DNA of 36,181 bases from Methanothermococcus okinawensis (GTDB taxonomy: Archaea; AGJL01; Methanococci; Methanococcales; Methanococcaceae): positions 1-36,181 of the forward strand of contig DQSV01000093.1 of the NCBI GenBank assembly GCA_015663075.1, in the 5' to 3' direction. Under the pieces are notes generated by a model that was not told the origin of the DNA, did no database searches, and saw only the letters and a program-made list of their open reading frames with translations. Position numbers and translations under genes: made by a program. This document shows, one piece after another, positions 1-8,819 of the stretch. Position 1 is the stretch's first letter. Each line of letters opens with the position of its first letter.

Positions 1-621
<621 letters not shown>

Positions 622-635
622 AGGTTAAATAAAAG

Positions 636-1226
636 TTATAATATTCCCTTATCCCTAAGGTTTTTTATAATTTCATTATGCACATCTTCAATAGTTTTCT
701 TAGAGGTATCTATAATAATATAGCCGTATTTTGGTTCAAATACTTTATTTTTTATAATTTCATAATATTTTTTAATTGCATGTTCCAACATTTCTCTATT
801 TTCAAATATCTCTCTATCTCTATTTTTCATTCTATTTATGGATTCTTCAATATCTACATCTAAGAATATTAAAACATCAGGTCTAATGGCAAATTTATTA
901 ATATTTACGATAAAATCCAACTCAACCCCTTGGATTGATTGATAAACCATTGAGGAATATAGGTACCTATCGCAAACAACATGTTTATTTTTTAACATCC
1001 TATTAATAATGGGCACATGCTCCATTCTATCAGCTGCAAATAATAATGCCAGTGTTTCCTTTCCATAGGCCCTTTTACCACTAAGGGCTCCTCGAATAAC
1101 TTTTCCAATATCTCCTTCAGTGGGCTCGAAGGTATATACTCCCTTTATTTTATTGGATAGCATTTTAGATTGGGTAGTCTTTCCACAACCATCTATGCCC
1201 TCAAATACTATGAATTTATAAACCAC
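636..1226 (-). CDS. tmk: Thymidylate kinase
   Basis: Phosphorylates dTMP to dTDP for DNA precursor synthesis in the cytoplasm. The 196-residue protein begins with a Walker A loop, GIDGCGKTT (residues 10-18), followed by the DR(Y) dTMP-binding signature CDRYLYSS. It ends with a short LID-like, charge-rich segment (NRDREIFE). Length is normal for the family. GTG at 1226 is the likely start: family members begin only a few residues before the KFIVFEGIDG stretch, and a GGTGA site sits just upstream, although the spacing is short. The gene converges on aspartate kinase, with 14 bases between them. A degenerate repeat (family A) lies about 120 bases upstream. Confidence 0.95.
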   Translation of the reverse strand: MVYKFIVFEGIDGCGKTTQSKMLSNKIKGVYTFEPTEGDIGKVIRGALSGKRAYGKETLALLFAADRMEHVPIINRMLKNKHVVCDRYLYSSMVYQSIQGVELDFIVNINKFAIRPDVLIFLDVDIEESINRMKNRDREIFENREMLEHAIKKYYEIIKNKVFEPKYGYIIIDTSKKTIEDVHNEIIKNLRDKGIL

Positions 1227-1345
1227 CCTTTCACCAAAATAAATTTATAAAAATAAAGAATATATTTAGATTCATAATATAGACTTAAATCTTAAATAAA
1301 TAGTAAAAAGAGCAAACGTTAATAAAGAGAAATACTATTAAAATA

Positions 1346-1472
1346 TCTTAGATTTATATAAACTTTTCCAATACCTATCTTGTAAGATTTTCTGCCTTCT
1401 TAATGCTTAGAAGTATAGGATAAATAATGGGAGATTTCTAATTTATATGTATTTATTCATTTTTTTAAGTAT
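1346..1472 (-). repeat. Dispersed degenerate repeat, family A, copy 1
   Basis: One of five related elements in spacers (others at 3956, 8444, 8573 and 34302). Read on the minus strand it shares the family order: ATACTTAAAA lead, then TTAGAAAT, a central CTTCTAAGCATT block, then a short palindrome region, here the weakest of the five. In one minus frame it translates with the start KLEISHYLSYTSKH, which resembles KLEIPNYSPYAPEYW from copy 5; where copy 5 has the Trp codon, this copy has TAA. It accounts for much of the 342-base spacer between tmk and rpa. The remainder is AT-rich, with nothing else recognisable. Confidence 0.7.
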
Positions 1473-1568
1473 ATTTTTAAAACCTATTATCTTTTTTAAT
1501 TACTTTAATTTTTTTATTTTTATCAAATTCCTCTAAAATTAAGGTTTTTTATTAAAAAATTATTTAAT

Positions 1569-3509
1569 TTATTGAATATTCTTTAAAAACTCAATTTCCT
1601 TATCTAAATCAAACTCCATTAGGCCCTTAACTGAAAATTCTAAATCCCTATATCCTTTATTTACTACACCAGTAAATACTTTCTCCTGGCCAAGTAGATT
1701 TTCTAAAATCTCTATATTGGCACTTTTTAACTCCTCCTGGGACATGTTCAATATCCTCTCCACCATCTTACCGTAGAGATTGCAAGATATATTACTAGTG
1801 CCATCATCCAAGATCAGTGTAATTATGGGCAACTCTCTGGGATTGACTTCTCCACACTGATTGCATAGGTATTTATCATCAACTAAGGATGCCCTTTTAC
1901 CACAGTTGGGGCATAGATATAGTATTAAATCCTGCTTTCTATAATCAACAACTGTGCCTCTAATTTCAGCAGTTTCTCCCTCTGTTAATTCCTTTATAAA
2001 CTTCCTATTTGTTTTAATATCTAGGTCTATGCCCTCTGGATTTATTATAATTCTTCCATATCTACCAACATGTAAATCAACATATTCTCCACTATCCCTT
2101 ACATAGCCATGTACTACCTTTACTATATCACCCTCCTTTATATCCAAAAGGGCATTATTATCCCACAATACAAGTCTTATTCTTCCAGTACAATCTTCCA
2201 ACATAATATTTCTAACTGTTCCAGTGGTACCATCCTTTCTCTCAAATTGATTGATATCATATACTTGCAATACCCTTCCCACTAGTGTAATATCTTCTCT
2301 TGCATCCTCTCCTTTTATATCCTTTATTTCAATGAGATTTTCTTTGTACTCTGGAGCCTTTATAGATTCATCTTTTATTACCTTGGAGTCATATTGGGCG
2401 GATAAATGGATTATTTTTTCTCCCTCGGGAGTAAGGTAGGATTTAACCCTACAATTCATAATATGTAGTGGATCCCCTTCCTTAATATCCTCTAACATCT
2501 CAGTGTTTCTCCCCCAGAATGATACTCTAACACTTCCACTGTTGTCCATTAATGTTATTTCCTGTAATGCTGTCTCCCTATCATTAAATTTAACAGTTTT
2601 TGGAGTGGATATATGGGTAACCCTTCCCTTTATAGATACAACATCGCCCTCATAGTCTGATAATTGGGAGATATCGACTGTAGGTACTTCCACGCACTCC
2701 TCTTTTTTTATAACCTTTAAATCATTAACAGATATTTCCAAACCCCTTAATCCCTCCCTTACAATTCCACTTACCTCTACAACATCACCCCTGTTTAATT
2801 GAATATCTGTTAAATCATCCCAGAGAGTACATCTCAATGTTCCCTCATCATCGCGCAATATAAAGGATTTTACTTTTCCAACAGATCCATCCCTTTTATC
2901 AAACTCTCGTGTGTCATATATACTAATAACTTCGCCCCTTACCTTGGCAGGCATGTTAGGTGTAAGCTCCCCTATGGTATATACTTCCTTTATCTCGGGA
3001 TATTTATTTTTGTCGTATTTCTCAAGTTTTTCTATTATTAAATTGCTTCCACTGTTTAATTCAATTTTATCTCTCCATTTCCTAGAAAATGCATTTTCCA
3101 CCCTTATTACATCCCCTACATTTAAATCATCAGCCAAATGTACTTTATCATTCCAAAGAACCAATCTAATAATTCCTGTATTATCTGCAATGGATATACT
3201 TCTTATTTTTCCAGTGGAGCCATCTTTTCTATTAAATTCCTTTATATTAGAAATTTCCAATATTTTTCCAGTTATCTCTACATTACTCTGGCCATTTGAT
3301 ATATCTTTGATGGAAAAATTATATTCCTCTTCATCATACTCCTGATCAATATCTATCTTTAGATCACTGGCTATTACCAAAATTGCCGCATTCTCATCCA
3401 TTAATCCGGAACTTTGAGATATCTCTTTTTTTATTCTTTCTTCAAGTTCCTCGTTGGATATTTTTGTTAATATTTTCTTTTTTATTTCCTTTAATCTTCC
3501 ATTATCCAT
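1569..3509 (-). CDS. rpa: Replication protein A (single-stranded DNA-binding protein, four OB folds and zinc finger)
   Basis: Binds single-stranded DNA in replication, repair and recombination. The 646-residue chain carries four OB-fold repeats, each starting with a segment such as ISNIKEFNRKDGSTGKIRS, IYDTREFDKRDGSVGKVKS or VYDINQFERKDGTTGTVRN and followed by an RLVLWDN-like strand. A C4 zinc finger follows (CPNC at 533-536, CNQC at 549-552), and then a C-terminal OB-like domain. This single-polypeptide design is typical of Methanococcales RPA, and the length matches that family. The ATG is preceded by GGTGA. It lies in the same direction as tmk but is separated by 342 bases, so it is probably transcribed on its own. 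Confidence 0.95.
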   Translation of the reverse strand: MDNGRLKEIKKKILTKISNEELEERIKKEISQSSGLMDENAAILVIASDLKIDIDQEYDEEEYNFSIKDISNGQSNVEITGKILEISNIKEFNRKDGSTGKIRSISIADNTGIIRLVLWNDKVHLADDLNVGDVIRVENAFSRKWRDKIELNSGSNLIIEKLEKYDKNKYPEIKEVYTIGELTPNMPAKVRGEVISIYDTREFDKRDGSVGKVKSFILRDDEGTLRCTLWDDLTDIQLNRGDVVEVSGIVREGLRGLEISVNDLKVIKKEECVEVPTVDISQLSDYEGDVVSIKGRVTHISTPKTVKFNDRETALQEITLMDNSGSVRVSFWGRNTEMLEDIKEGDPLHIMNCRVKSYLTPEGEKIIHLSAQYDSKVIKDESIKAPEYKENLIEIKDIKGEDAREDITLVGRVLQVYDINQFERKDGTTGTVRNIMLEDCTGRIRLVLWDNNALLDIKEGDIVKVVHGYVRDSGEYVDLHVGRYGRIIINPEGIDLDIKTNRKFIKELTEGETAEIRGTVVDYRKQDLILYLCPNCGKRASLVDDKYLCNQCGEVNPRELPIITLILDDGTSNISCNLYGKMVERILNMSQEELKSANIEILENLLGQEKVFTGVVNKGYRDLEFSVKGLMEFDLDKEIEFLKNIQ

Positions 3510-3682
3510 TATTTCACCAATTAATGCACTTAATATGATTATGATTTATAATTTTGCCTGTCTTAGATATATTTTAGTTCGTTTAACCTTTTTACTTAAA
3601 TCTATTAATTATCTATTTAATAGGTGTTGTTTATTTAATTATTATTTAACTATTATTTAATTATTATTTGATTATTAATTGT

Positions 3683-3838
3683 TTATTTAACAATATTGGC
3701 CTTAGGTGGATAGTGTTCATCTACAACAGGTCTGATTAATTCATTTATTCTGTCTGTCTCCTTAATGTATTTTTCTAGGAGTTTGTAATCTTTATATATG
3801 TTATTTAGTATATATTACTTTTTATAGGAAGTGAGGTC
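3683..3838 (-). pseudogene. Repeat family B, copy 1: eroded 3' end of an unidentified gene
   Basis: On the minus strand an open stretch of 43 codons (3814 down to the stop at 3683) runs between two in-frame TAA codons and has no start. It contains YKDYKLLEKYIKETDRI followed by NELIRPVVDEHYPPKA. The same DNA recurs at 18961-19099 (very similar over about 70 bases but with a one-base deletion) and, more distantly, at 7360-7456. Codon use is ordinary for this genome. It looks like the C-terminal remnant of a once multicopy gene, possibly from a mobile element. I do not recognise the family. Confidence 0.6.
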
Positions 3839-3955
3839 TAAAAATTATTTTAGTAAAAAAACAATTCTTATTAGAAATCCAAAAAAAATAATTATCAAAA
3901 AAAAATAAAAAAATAAAGGACAATAAAATAAAATAGAATAATCTAAGATTCTAAA

Positions 3956-4093
3956 ATACTTAAGAAGAAATAGAAAAATAAATAGAAAAATAAGAAGTAG
4001 AAATCCCATCATTATCCACTGAATGCTCCTAAGCACTGGGAAAAAGGTAATCCTTTGACAGGATTAAATATGATTTTCGTATTAGGCTAAGTT
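3956..4093 (+). repeat. Dispersed degenerate repeat, family A, copy 2
   Basis: Read on the plus strand it has the family order: ATACTTAAGA, a short A-rich insertion, GTAGAAATCCC, GCTCCTAAGCACTGGG, then the palindrome AAAGG-TAAT-CCTTT (4043-4056) and TGACAGG. One plus frame gives HYPLNAPKHWEKGNP, alignable to copy 5 with one frameshift. The 63-codon open frame antisense to it is not believed to be a gene. With repeat B copy 1 it fills most of the 777-base spacer between rpa and the radical SAM gene; the remaining parts (3510-3682 and 4094-4286) are AT-rich with no clear signal. Confidence 0.7.
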
Positions 4094-4286
4094 AGAGGTA
4101 ATTAAGCATTTTTCTTTATTGGTATATTATCTTTTTATTATTAAGAAGCATGTATTTTATTTTTTGTCTTTTAGTAAATAGTATTGTCATTTTTATTATA
4201 TAGTTCATATTTCACTATTTATTTATATTTTTAATTTTATTTATTTTTATTATATTTTACAAATAACCTTAAATTTAGGCAGAATT

Positions 4287-5606
4287 ATGAAAAACTTGGC
4301 ATTAATATATCCAAATAAATTTAAAGGGGGAATATCCTGTTTAGCAATGCATGTGCTTTACCACCACTTAAATAAATATAAAGATATTCGTTGTGATATG
4401 TATTTTTTAGAAAACTATTCCCAAATAAAAAATAAAGATGCCATAGTTATTACCCTACAGTATGAGAATGATTATTTCAACATAGTTAAAATAATAGAAA
4501 AACTTAGAATTAACAATCCAAAGGCTATATTTATTGGAGGGGGTCCCTGTAGTATTGCAAATCCCCTGCCTTTAAGTAATTTTTTTGATGCATTTGTAAT
4601 AGGGGAGATTGAAGATAGCAGTATTATGTATTATTTAATTAATGGGGAGAGGGATCTAAAGGGGGTTTATTATCCAGAATACCATGGTAGGAATAGGGAG
4701 GATTTTAAAAAGATAAAGAGGATATATCCCAAGAGACTTGGTATAGTGGATTATCCAATAGTTCAATTTACCCACCATTCAGGAGCCTATGGAAAGGCCT
4801 TTTTATTGGAAATAGGTAGGGGTTGTCCAAGGAGATGTAAGTTCTGCATGGCCAAGGGTATATACTACCCTCCAAGATTTAGAAGATTGGAGGATTTAAC
4901 TTATCTCGTTGATGAGGGATTAAAATATACCGAGGCAGATAAGGTGGCCCTCATAGCCCCTTCAGTTGGGGATTATAGGCATATATTGGAATTGTGTCAA
5001 TATATAAGGGAAAACCATAATATTCCAATATCTCCATCCTCATTAAGGGCTGATACTGTAAGTGAAGAACTCTTAGAGATATTGGATATTAAGACATTGA
5101 CTATTGCACCAGAGGCAGGAAGTGAGAGATTAAGGAATTACATTGGAAAGGATATATCCCTGGAGGATATAGAAAGGGTCTTGGAAATTGCAAAGATTAG
5201 TAACATAGATAGTATAAAGTTATACTATATGGTTGGATTGCCTACGGAGGAAAGGGAAGACATTGAAGAAATAATAAACCTATCTAAGAGTATTAAAAGG
5301 GAATTTAGAAGGGTATCCATTAGTATCAACCCATTTATTCCAAAACCATGCACTGAGTTTGAAAAAGAGCCCTTCAATATGGAATCCAAGAATAATATCA
5401 GATATATTGAAAAATCCCTAAGGGGATATGGGATAAAGGTAAGTTATGAAAACTTCAACTCTATGGTTGTACAGTGTGTGCTCTGTAGAGGAGATGCTTC
5501 CTTAGGAAATTTAATAAGAGAGTACAGTAAACCTAACCAATTTCTTAAGTATTTGAAGAAAGCGGGACTTTTAAGTAAGTATTTGGGACCTTGGAATAAT
5601 GATTAG
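4287..5606 (+). CDS. B12-binding-type radical SAM protein, function unknown
   Basis: 439 residues. The N-terminal third resembles a cobalamin-binding-like Rossmann domain (KAIFIGGGPCSIANPLPL, then DAFVIGEIED). The radical SAM core starts at GRGCPRRCKFCMAKG, whose CxxxCxxC binds the 4Fe-4S cluster, with later core strands PISPSSLRADTV, TLTIAPEAGSERLR and YYMVGLPTEEREDI. Near the C-terminus is VQCVLCRGDASLG, with two more cysteines. This layout is shared with archaeal B12/radical SAM proteins of unknown substrate; methyl transfer or methylthiolation are possible, but nothing here decides. It stands alone between spacers, with only a weak AGG ribosome binding site before the ATG. Confidence 0.8.
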   Translation: MKNLALIYPNKFKGGISCLAMHVLYHHLNKYKDIRCDMYFLENYSQIKNKDAIVITLQYENDYFNIVKIIEKLRINNPKAIFIGGGPCSIANPLPLSNFFDAFVIGEIEDSSIMYYLINGERDLKGVYYPEYHGRNREDFKKIKRIYPKRLGIVDYPIVQFTHHSGAYGKAFLLEIGRGCPRRCKFCMAKGIYYPPRFRRLEDLTYLVDEGLKYTEADKVALIAPSVGDYRHILELCQYIRENHNIPISPSSLRADTVSEELLEILDIKTLTIAPEAGSERLRNYIGKDISLEDIERVLEIAKISNIDSIKLYYMVGLPTEEREDIEEIINLSKSIKREFRRVSISINPFIPKPCTEFEKEPFNMESKNNIRYIEKSLRGYGIKVSYENFNSMVVQCVLCRGDASLGNLIREYSKPNQFLKYLKKAGLLSKYLGPWNND

Positions 5607-5911
5607 AATAAATAAGTAATAAAATGATAACAAAATATGGGGATAAAATAATATAGGATATTAATTAAAAAAATAAAAAATAAAATTATATTAAAAAATA
5701 AAAAAAATATAAAAAATTAATAAAAATAATTAAATCCTCCTTTGTAATATTTATTTCCTATTTTATTTTATTATTATAATACCTTATAGATTAAGTTTAA
5801 AATATTATAATTAATATATTTAACAATATTAAAAAATCCTGACGCCCAATAAACATAAAATCTATATAAGTATTAACTCTTATGGATGTTATAATATTTT
5901 CGGTGATATTT
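5607..5911. other. AT-rich spacer with promoter
   Basis: About 300 bases of mostly A/T homopolymer-like sequence after the radical SAM gene. The only readable elements are a TATA-like box near its right end and the ribosome binding site for the next gene. The short, slightly GC-richer word CCTGACGCCC near 5838 has no assigned role. Confidence 0.5.
5863..5870 (+). promoter_or_regulatory. Putative TATA box for the M50 protease-scpA operon
   Basis: TATATAAG about 45 bases before the ATG at 5912, placing a predicted transcription start near 5890. This argues against the upstream ATG at 5882 as the start codon. Confidence 0.45.
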
Positions 5912-6508
5912 ATGAGTTATAACATATTCCATTTTTCTTCCCATGAGATTAGAGATCTGATCATATCCACAGTTGCAATAGCCTTGATCTTTGCATGGCC
6001 TGGAAGGGGATTTTACATATTCAATGATCCAACGTTCTTTTATCGATTCACAATAGCCATACTTATTGTAGGTAGTAGTTTTATTTTCCATGAGTTAGCC
6101 CATAGAACTGTAGCAAGATATTTTGGGGCATACAGTGAATTTAGGGCATGGTTTGAAGGATTAGCCATAGCACTGATTTTAAAGATATTATTGGGGTTTA
6201 CCTTTATAGCACCAGGGGCAGTGTATATTTACAAGAACTATCTAACTTCAAAGGAGAATGGTATAATATCCCTTTCAGGTCCACTGTCTAATATACTGTT
6301 GGCTACTGTGTTCTATATACTCTCCATTTTTATGCCCCCTTACAGTGTTATCTCTCTTATACTAAACTTTGGAGTATATATAAATCTCTACTTGGCAGCC
6401 TTTAATTTATTACCTATACCTCCTTTTGATGGCTCAAAGGTCCTATCCTGGAACCCAATAATATGGGCAATTGTGGCAATACCTCTATTATTTTGGATGT
6501 TCTTTTAA
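5912..6508 (+). CDS. Site-2-type (M50 family) intramembrane metalloprotease
   Basis: A small multi-pass membrane zinc protease, 198 residues from the chosen start. The zinc-binding HExxH is HELAH (residues 60-64) in FIFHELAHRTVARYFG. The second active-site motif is LLPIPPFDG, with the metal-binding aspartate at about residue 173. Several hydrophobic segments surround both. Such proteases cut membrane-embedded regulators, but the substrate here is unknown. The ATG at 5912 is preferred over the in-frame ATG at 5882 because GGTGAT lies at the right distance (5902-5907). scpA follows after 26 bases, so the two are probably one transcript, though a functional link is not obvious. Confidence 0.88.
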   Translation: MSYNIFHFSSHEIRDLIISTVAIALIFAWPGRGFYIFNDPTFFYRFTIAILIVGSSFIFHELAHRTVARYFGAYSEFRAWFEGLAIALILKILLGFTFIAPGAVYIYKNYLTSKENGIISLSGPLSNILLATVFYILSIFMPPYSVISLILNFGVYINLYLAAFNLLPIPPFDGSKVLSWNPIIWAIVAIPLLFWMFF

Positions 6509-6534
6509 AAAACATTTAGTAATCCGTGATATTT

Positions 6535-7251
6535 ATGGAATTTGAGCTTTGGATAAGGATAATAAAGGAGAGCATTGATAAGAGAAATATTGAACCATGG
6601 AATATCAATATTGCCGAGATAGCCGATGAATATATAAAAACACTTAAAGAACTTAAAAAATTTGATATAAGACTATCTGCAGATGTTGTGCTTGTTGGGG
6701 GAATACTATTAAGAATGAAATCCCAATTACTTTACAATGAATGCGAGATTGCATTTAAAGATGAGGAATCTGAGACCTTTTATGAAGGGGAGGCTTATGA
6801 AGTTGAGGAATACTTGGAAGACAGTGAAGACAATTACAATAGCAGTTTAAATGAGGGGCATAAGGTTAACAGAGATTTGGAGAACAAAGATTCTAAGTCC
6901 ATTAAAAACAAAAAAATTAAAAAACAGATAACATTTAATGACTTAGTAAATACCTTGAAATCAGAACTTAAAAAAATTAAAAAAAGTAAAGGGAGTAAAA
7001 GAATCAAAAGGGAGATACTACTCTATGATGTAATGGAGGAAATGGAAGAGGAATATGATGTCTCTGAACTTATGGAACATTTAATTTCAGAGGTTAAAAG
7101 AGAGAAGATATTTATTTTCCAGAAAAAATTTTCCGATAAAAAAAATATAATTAAATATTTTCTACCCTCCTTGTATCTGGCAAATGAAGGCAAAATAGAG
7201 ATATTTCAAAGGGATCTTTTTCAGGAGGTGGTATTAAAATATAGGGAGTAG
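6535..7251 (+). CDS. scpA: Chromosome segregation and condensation protein ScpA (kleisin)
   Basis: A kleisin bridges the heads of the SMC dimer in the condensin complex. This 238-residue protein has the N-terminal kleisin signature (IDKRNIEPWNINIAEIADEY, then LSADVVLVGGILLRMKSQLL), an acidic, lysine-rich variable linker (about residues 75-150), and a C-terminal winged-helix segment that would contact the SMC cap. ATG 6535 is taken because GTGAT immediately upstream is its ribosome binding site; the GTG at 6526 is part of that site. No scpB is seen in the window. It is co-directional with and close to the M50 protease. Confidence 0.9.
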   Translation: MEFELWIRIIKESIDKRNIEPWNINIAEIADEYIKTLKELKKFDIRLSADVVLVGGILLRMKSQLLYNECEIAFKDEESETFYEGEAYEVEEYLEDSEDNYNSSLNEGHKVNRDLENKDSKSIKNKKIKKQITFNDLVNTLKSELKKIKKSKGSKRIKREILLYDVMEEMEEEYDVSELMEHLISEVKREKIFIFQKKFSDKKNIIKYFLPSLYLANEGKIEIFQRDLFQEVVLKYRE

Positions 7252-7266
7252 TTTTTTTTATTTTTT
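7252..7266 (+). terminator. Oligo-T terminator after scpA
   Basis: A T-run beginning directly after the scpA stop codon (8 T, one A, 6 T) is the typical archaeal intrinsic termination signal on the coding strand. Confidence 0.5.
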
Positions 7267-7359
7267 ATTATGGTGGATGCATAACATTTTAACTTTTATT
7301 AACTTTAAACATTTAAAGAAATAGATATGGACTTTATAAATCTTCACCTATAGATTATA

Positions 7360-7456
7360 ACTGTAGTCTTAATTTGATATACTCCATTATTTTCCTATAG
7401 GGTTTATAATATTTATATTGGTTTTATCATATATTATTTTTTATAGGTAGTAAAGT
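7360..7456 (-). pseudogene. Repeat family B, copy 3: eroded coding fragment
   Basis: On the minus strand one frame reads QYKYYKPYRKIMEYIK, which aligns with NNIYKDYKLLEKYIK of copy 1. Several differences are silent (TAC/TAT, ATT/ATC), the mark of protein-coding ancestry. Stops follow soon after. The shared flank TTTTTATAGG-AGT (plus strand, 7437-7452) is also kept. It lies in the 362-base spacer between scpA and the methyltransferase; the rest of that spacer (7457-7613) is T-rich with no clear signal. Confidence 0.55.
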
Positions 7457-7613
7457 TAATTTAATTTTTTTATAATTTTATTATTTTGTTATGGATTTAA
7501 TTTAATGTTATGTTTATTATATTATATATTTTTTATTTTTTTATATTATTTATTTGGTAATTTTAACATCCTATAATTTTTTAATACGACTTAGCAAGAT
7601 ATACAGTGGAAGT

Positions 7614-8282
7614 ATGAAAAAGAAACACTTAGAAATGATATTGGATAATTTAGAACCTCATCCAAAGCCAAAATCCTATTTAGAACAATATACCATAGAG
7701 GGAAAACTTGCCAGTGAGTTACTATTCTTTGCCATGGAGGATGTTAGAGATAATTTTGTAATTGATTTAGGTTGTGGAACTGGGAGATTATCCATAGGGG
7801 CAAAACTTATTGGAGCCAATAGAGTATTGGGGATAGATATAGATAATGAAACCATAGAATCTGCAAGAAATAACTTAGAAAAATTAAAGGAGATATTCAC
7901 TGTATTTAATTTCAATTTAGATCCTCATAATATTATAAAAGATATACATTTTATATGTAAGGATGTTAAATATGTTGATAAAAATTATATTGATAATTAC
8001 ATAAATAATAAAAATACAAAAAAGATAGTTATTCAAAATCCGCCATTTGGTTCTCAAAAAAAGTATTCCGATAGGATATTCTTGGATAGGTCCTTAGAAA
8101 TAGGAGATATAGTATATACCATACATAATTCCTCAACAAGGGATTTTATAATAAATTATATTGAAAAAAAAGATAGAAAAATTAGTAATATCTTTGAAAG
8201 CAGATTTAGAATTCCAAGGATTTACAATTTTCATAGTAAAAGATATATTGAAATACCTGTGGATATATATAGAATAGTTTAA
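7614..8282 (+). CDS. METTL5-like rRNA adenine N6-methyltransferase
   Basis: A class I SAM-dependent methyltransferase of 222 residues. The SAM-binding motif I is VIDLGCGTGRLSIGA, motif II is VLGIDIDNE, and the catalytic motif is NPPFGSQKK, the (N/D)PPF signature of amino-methyltransferases. The C-terminal FRIPRIYNFHSKRYIEIPVDI is typical of the archaeal/eukaryotic METTL5 family, whose eukaryotic member makes m6A in small-subunit rRNA. The rRNA role here is by homology only. The open frame extends 60 bases further to a TTG, but ATG 7614 fits the family N-terminus (a Lys-rich start before LEMIL) and has GTGGA upstream. Confidence 0.85.
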   Translation: MKKKHLEMILDNLEPHPKPKSYLEQYTIEGKLASELLFFAMEDVRDNFVIDLGCGTGRLSIGAKLIGANRVLGIDIDNETIESARNNLEKLKEIFTVFNFNLDPHNIIKDIHFICKDVKYVDKNYIDNYINNKNTKKIVIQNPPFGSQKKYSDRIFLDRSLEIGDIVYTIHNSSTRDFIINYIEKKDRKISNIFESRFRIPRIYNFHSKRYIEIPVDIYRIV

Positions 8283-8443
8283 AGGATTATTATCCTAAAA
8301 AATATTTATTAAATAAAAAATCTTGATTCCAAAAATCCAATAAATAATATAAAAATTATTAAAAAAATAAAAAAATAAATTATAAGTAAAATAAAAGATA
8401 GTTAAGATAAAAATAGAAATATATGATTTTAAAAACCCAAAAA
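8283..8443. other. AT-rich spacer before repeat pair
   Basis: The 537-base spacer between the METTL5-like gene and nth holds this A-rich stretch, then two facing family A repeats (8444-8525 and 8573-8657), then a T-rich tract (8658-8819). No other element is seen. Confidence 0.5.
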
Positions 8444-8525
8444 TACGTAAATAATAATTAGGAATCCTCTATTATTATCATCAATACTTCTAAACACTAG
8501 GGAGGTAGGGAATCCTTACAGATCT
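8444..8525 (+). repeat. Dispersed degenerate repeat, family A, copy 3
   Basis: Plus-strand reading: ATTAGGAATCCTC, then ACTTCTAAACACTAGGG, then the palindrome GTAGGG-AAT-CCTTAC (8505-8519). One frame reads SKH-stop-GGRESLQIYGK; the TAG stands where copies 2 and 5 have the Trp codon TGG. It faces copy 4 across about 50 bases. Confidence 0.6.
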
Positions 8526-8572
8526 ATGGCAAAACATATATATTTTAAACATATTATGAGTATAGCAATCTA

Positions 8573-8657
8573 ACACTTAAAGGGTTTCCTTTGCACTTTC
8601 AGTGCTTAGGGGGTAAGGAGATAGTAATAGGGAATTGAATTTCTACTTTTTAAGTAT
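8573..8657 (-). repeat. Dispersed degenerate repeat, family A, copy 4
   Basis: Minus-strand reading: ATACTTAAAAAGTAGAAAT, then CCCCTAAGCACTGAAAG, then the palindrome AAAGG-AAAC-CCTTT (plus coordinates 8579-8592). It is inverted relative to copy 3. A T-rich flank of similar composition beyond its plus-strand right end (to about 8785) is also seen beyond copy 5, up to a shared TTTTATATTGTA word. Confidence 0.6.
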
Positions 8658-8819
8658 TTACTATCCCCCTTTATTTTTAAGTATTTTACATTTTCTCCAT
8701 ATTTTAGGATTTAGTTATTTTATTATTTTTTATTATTTTAATTCTAATTTTTTATATTATTTTTTTTATATTGTAAATATATATTATATTTCAACTAAAT
8801 ATCATTAATCAGGGAAAAT

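Noticed and set aside
3845-4036. 63-codon minus-strand frame rich in Leu, Ile and Phe
   Set aside because: It is antisense to repeat A copy 2 and reads through A/T homopolymer sequence. The other four copies do not keep the frame.
5882-5911. Upstream ATG of the M50 protease
   Set aside because: It lies only about 12 bases after the TATA box and has no ribosome binding site, whereas ATG 5912 has GGTGAT at proper spacing.
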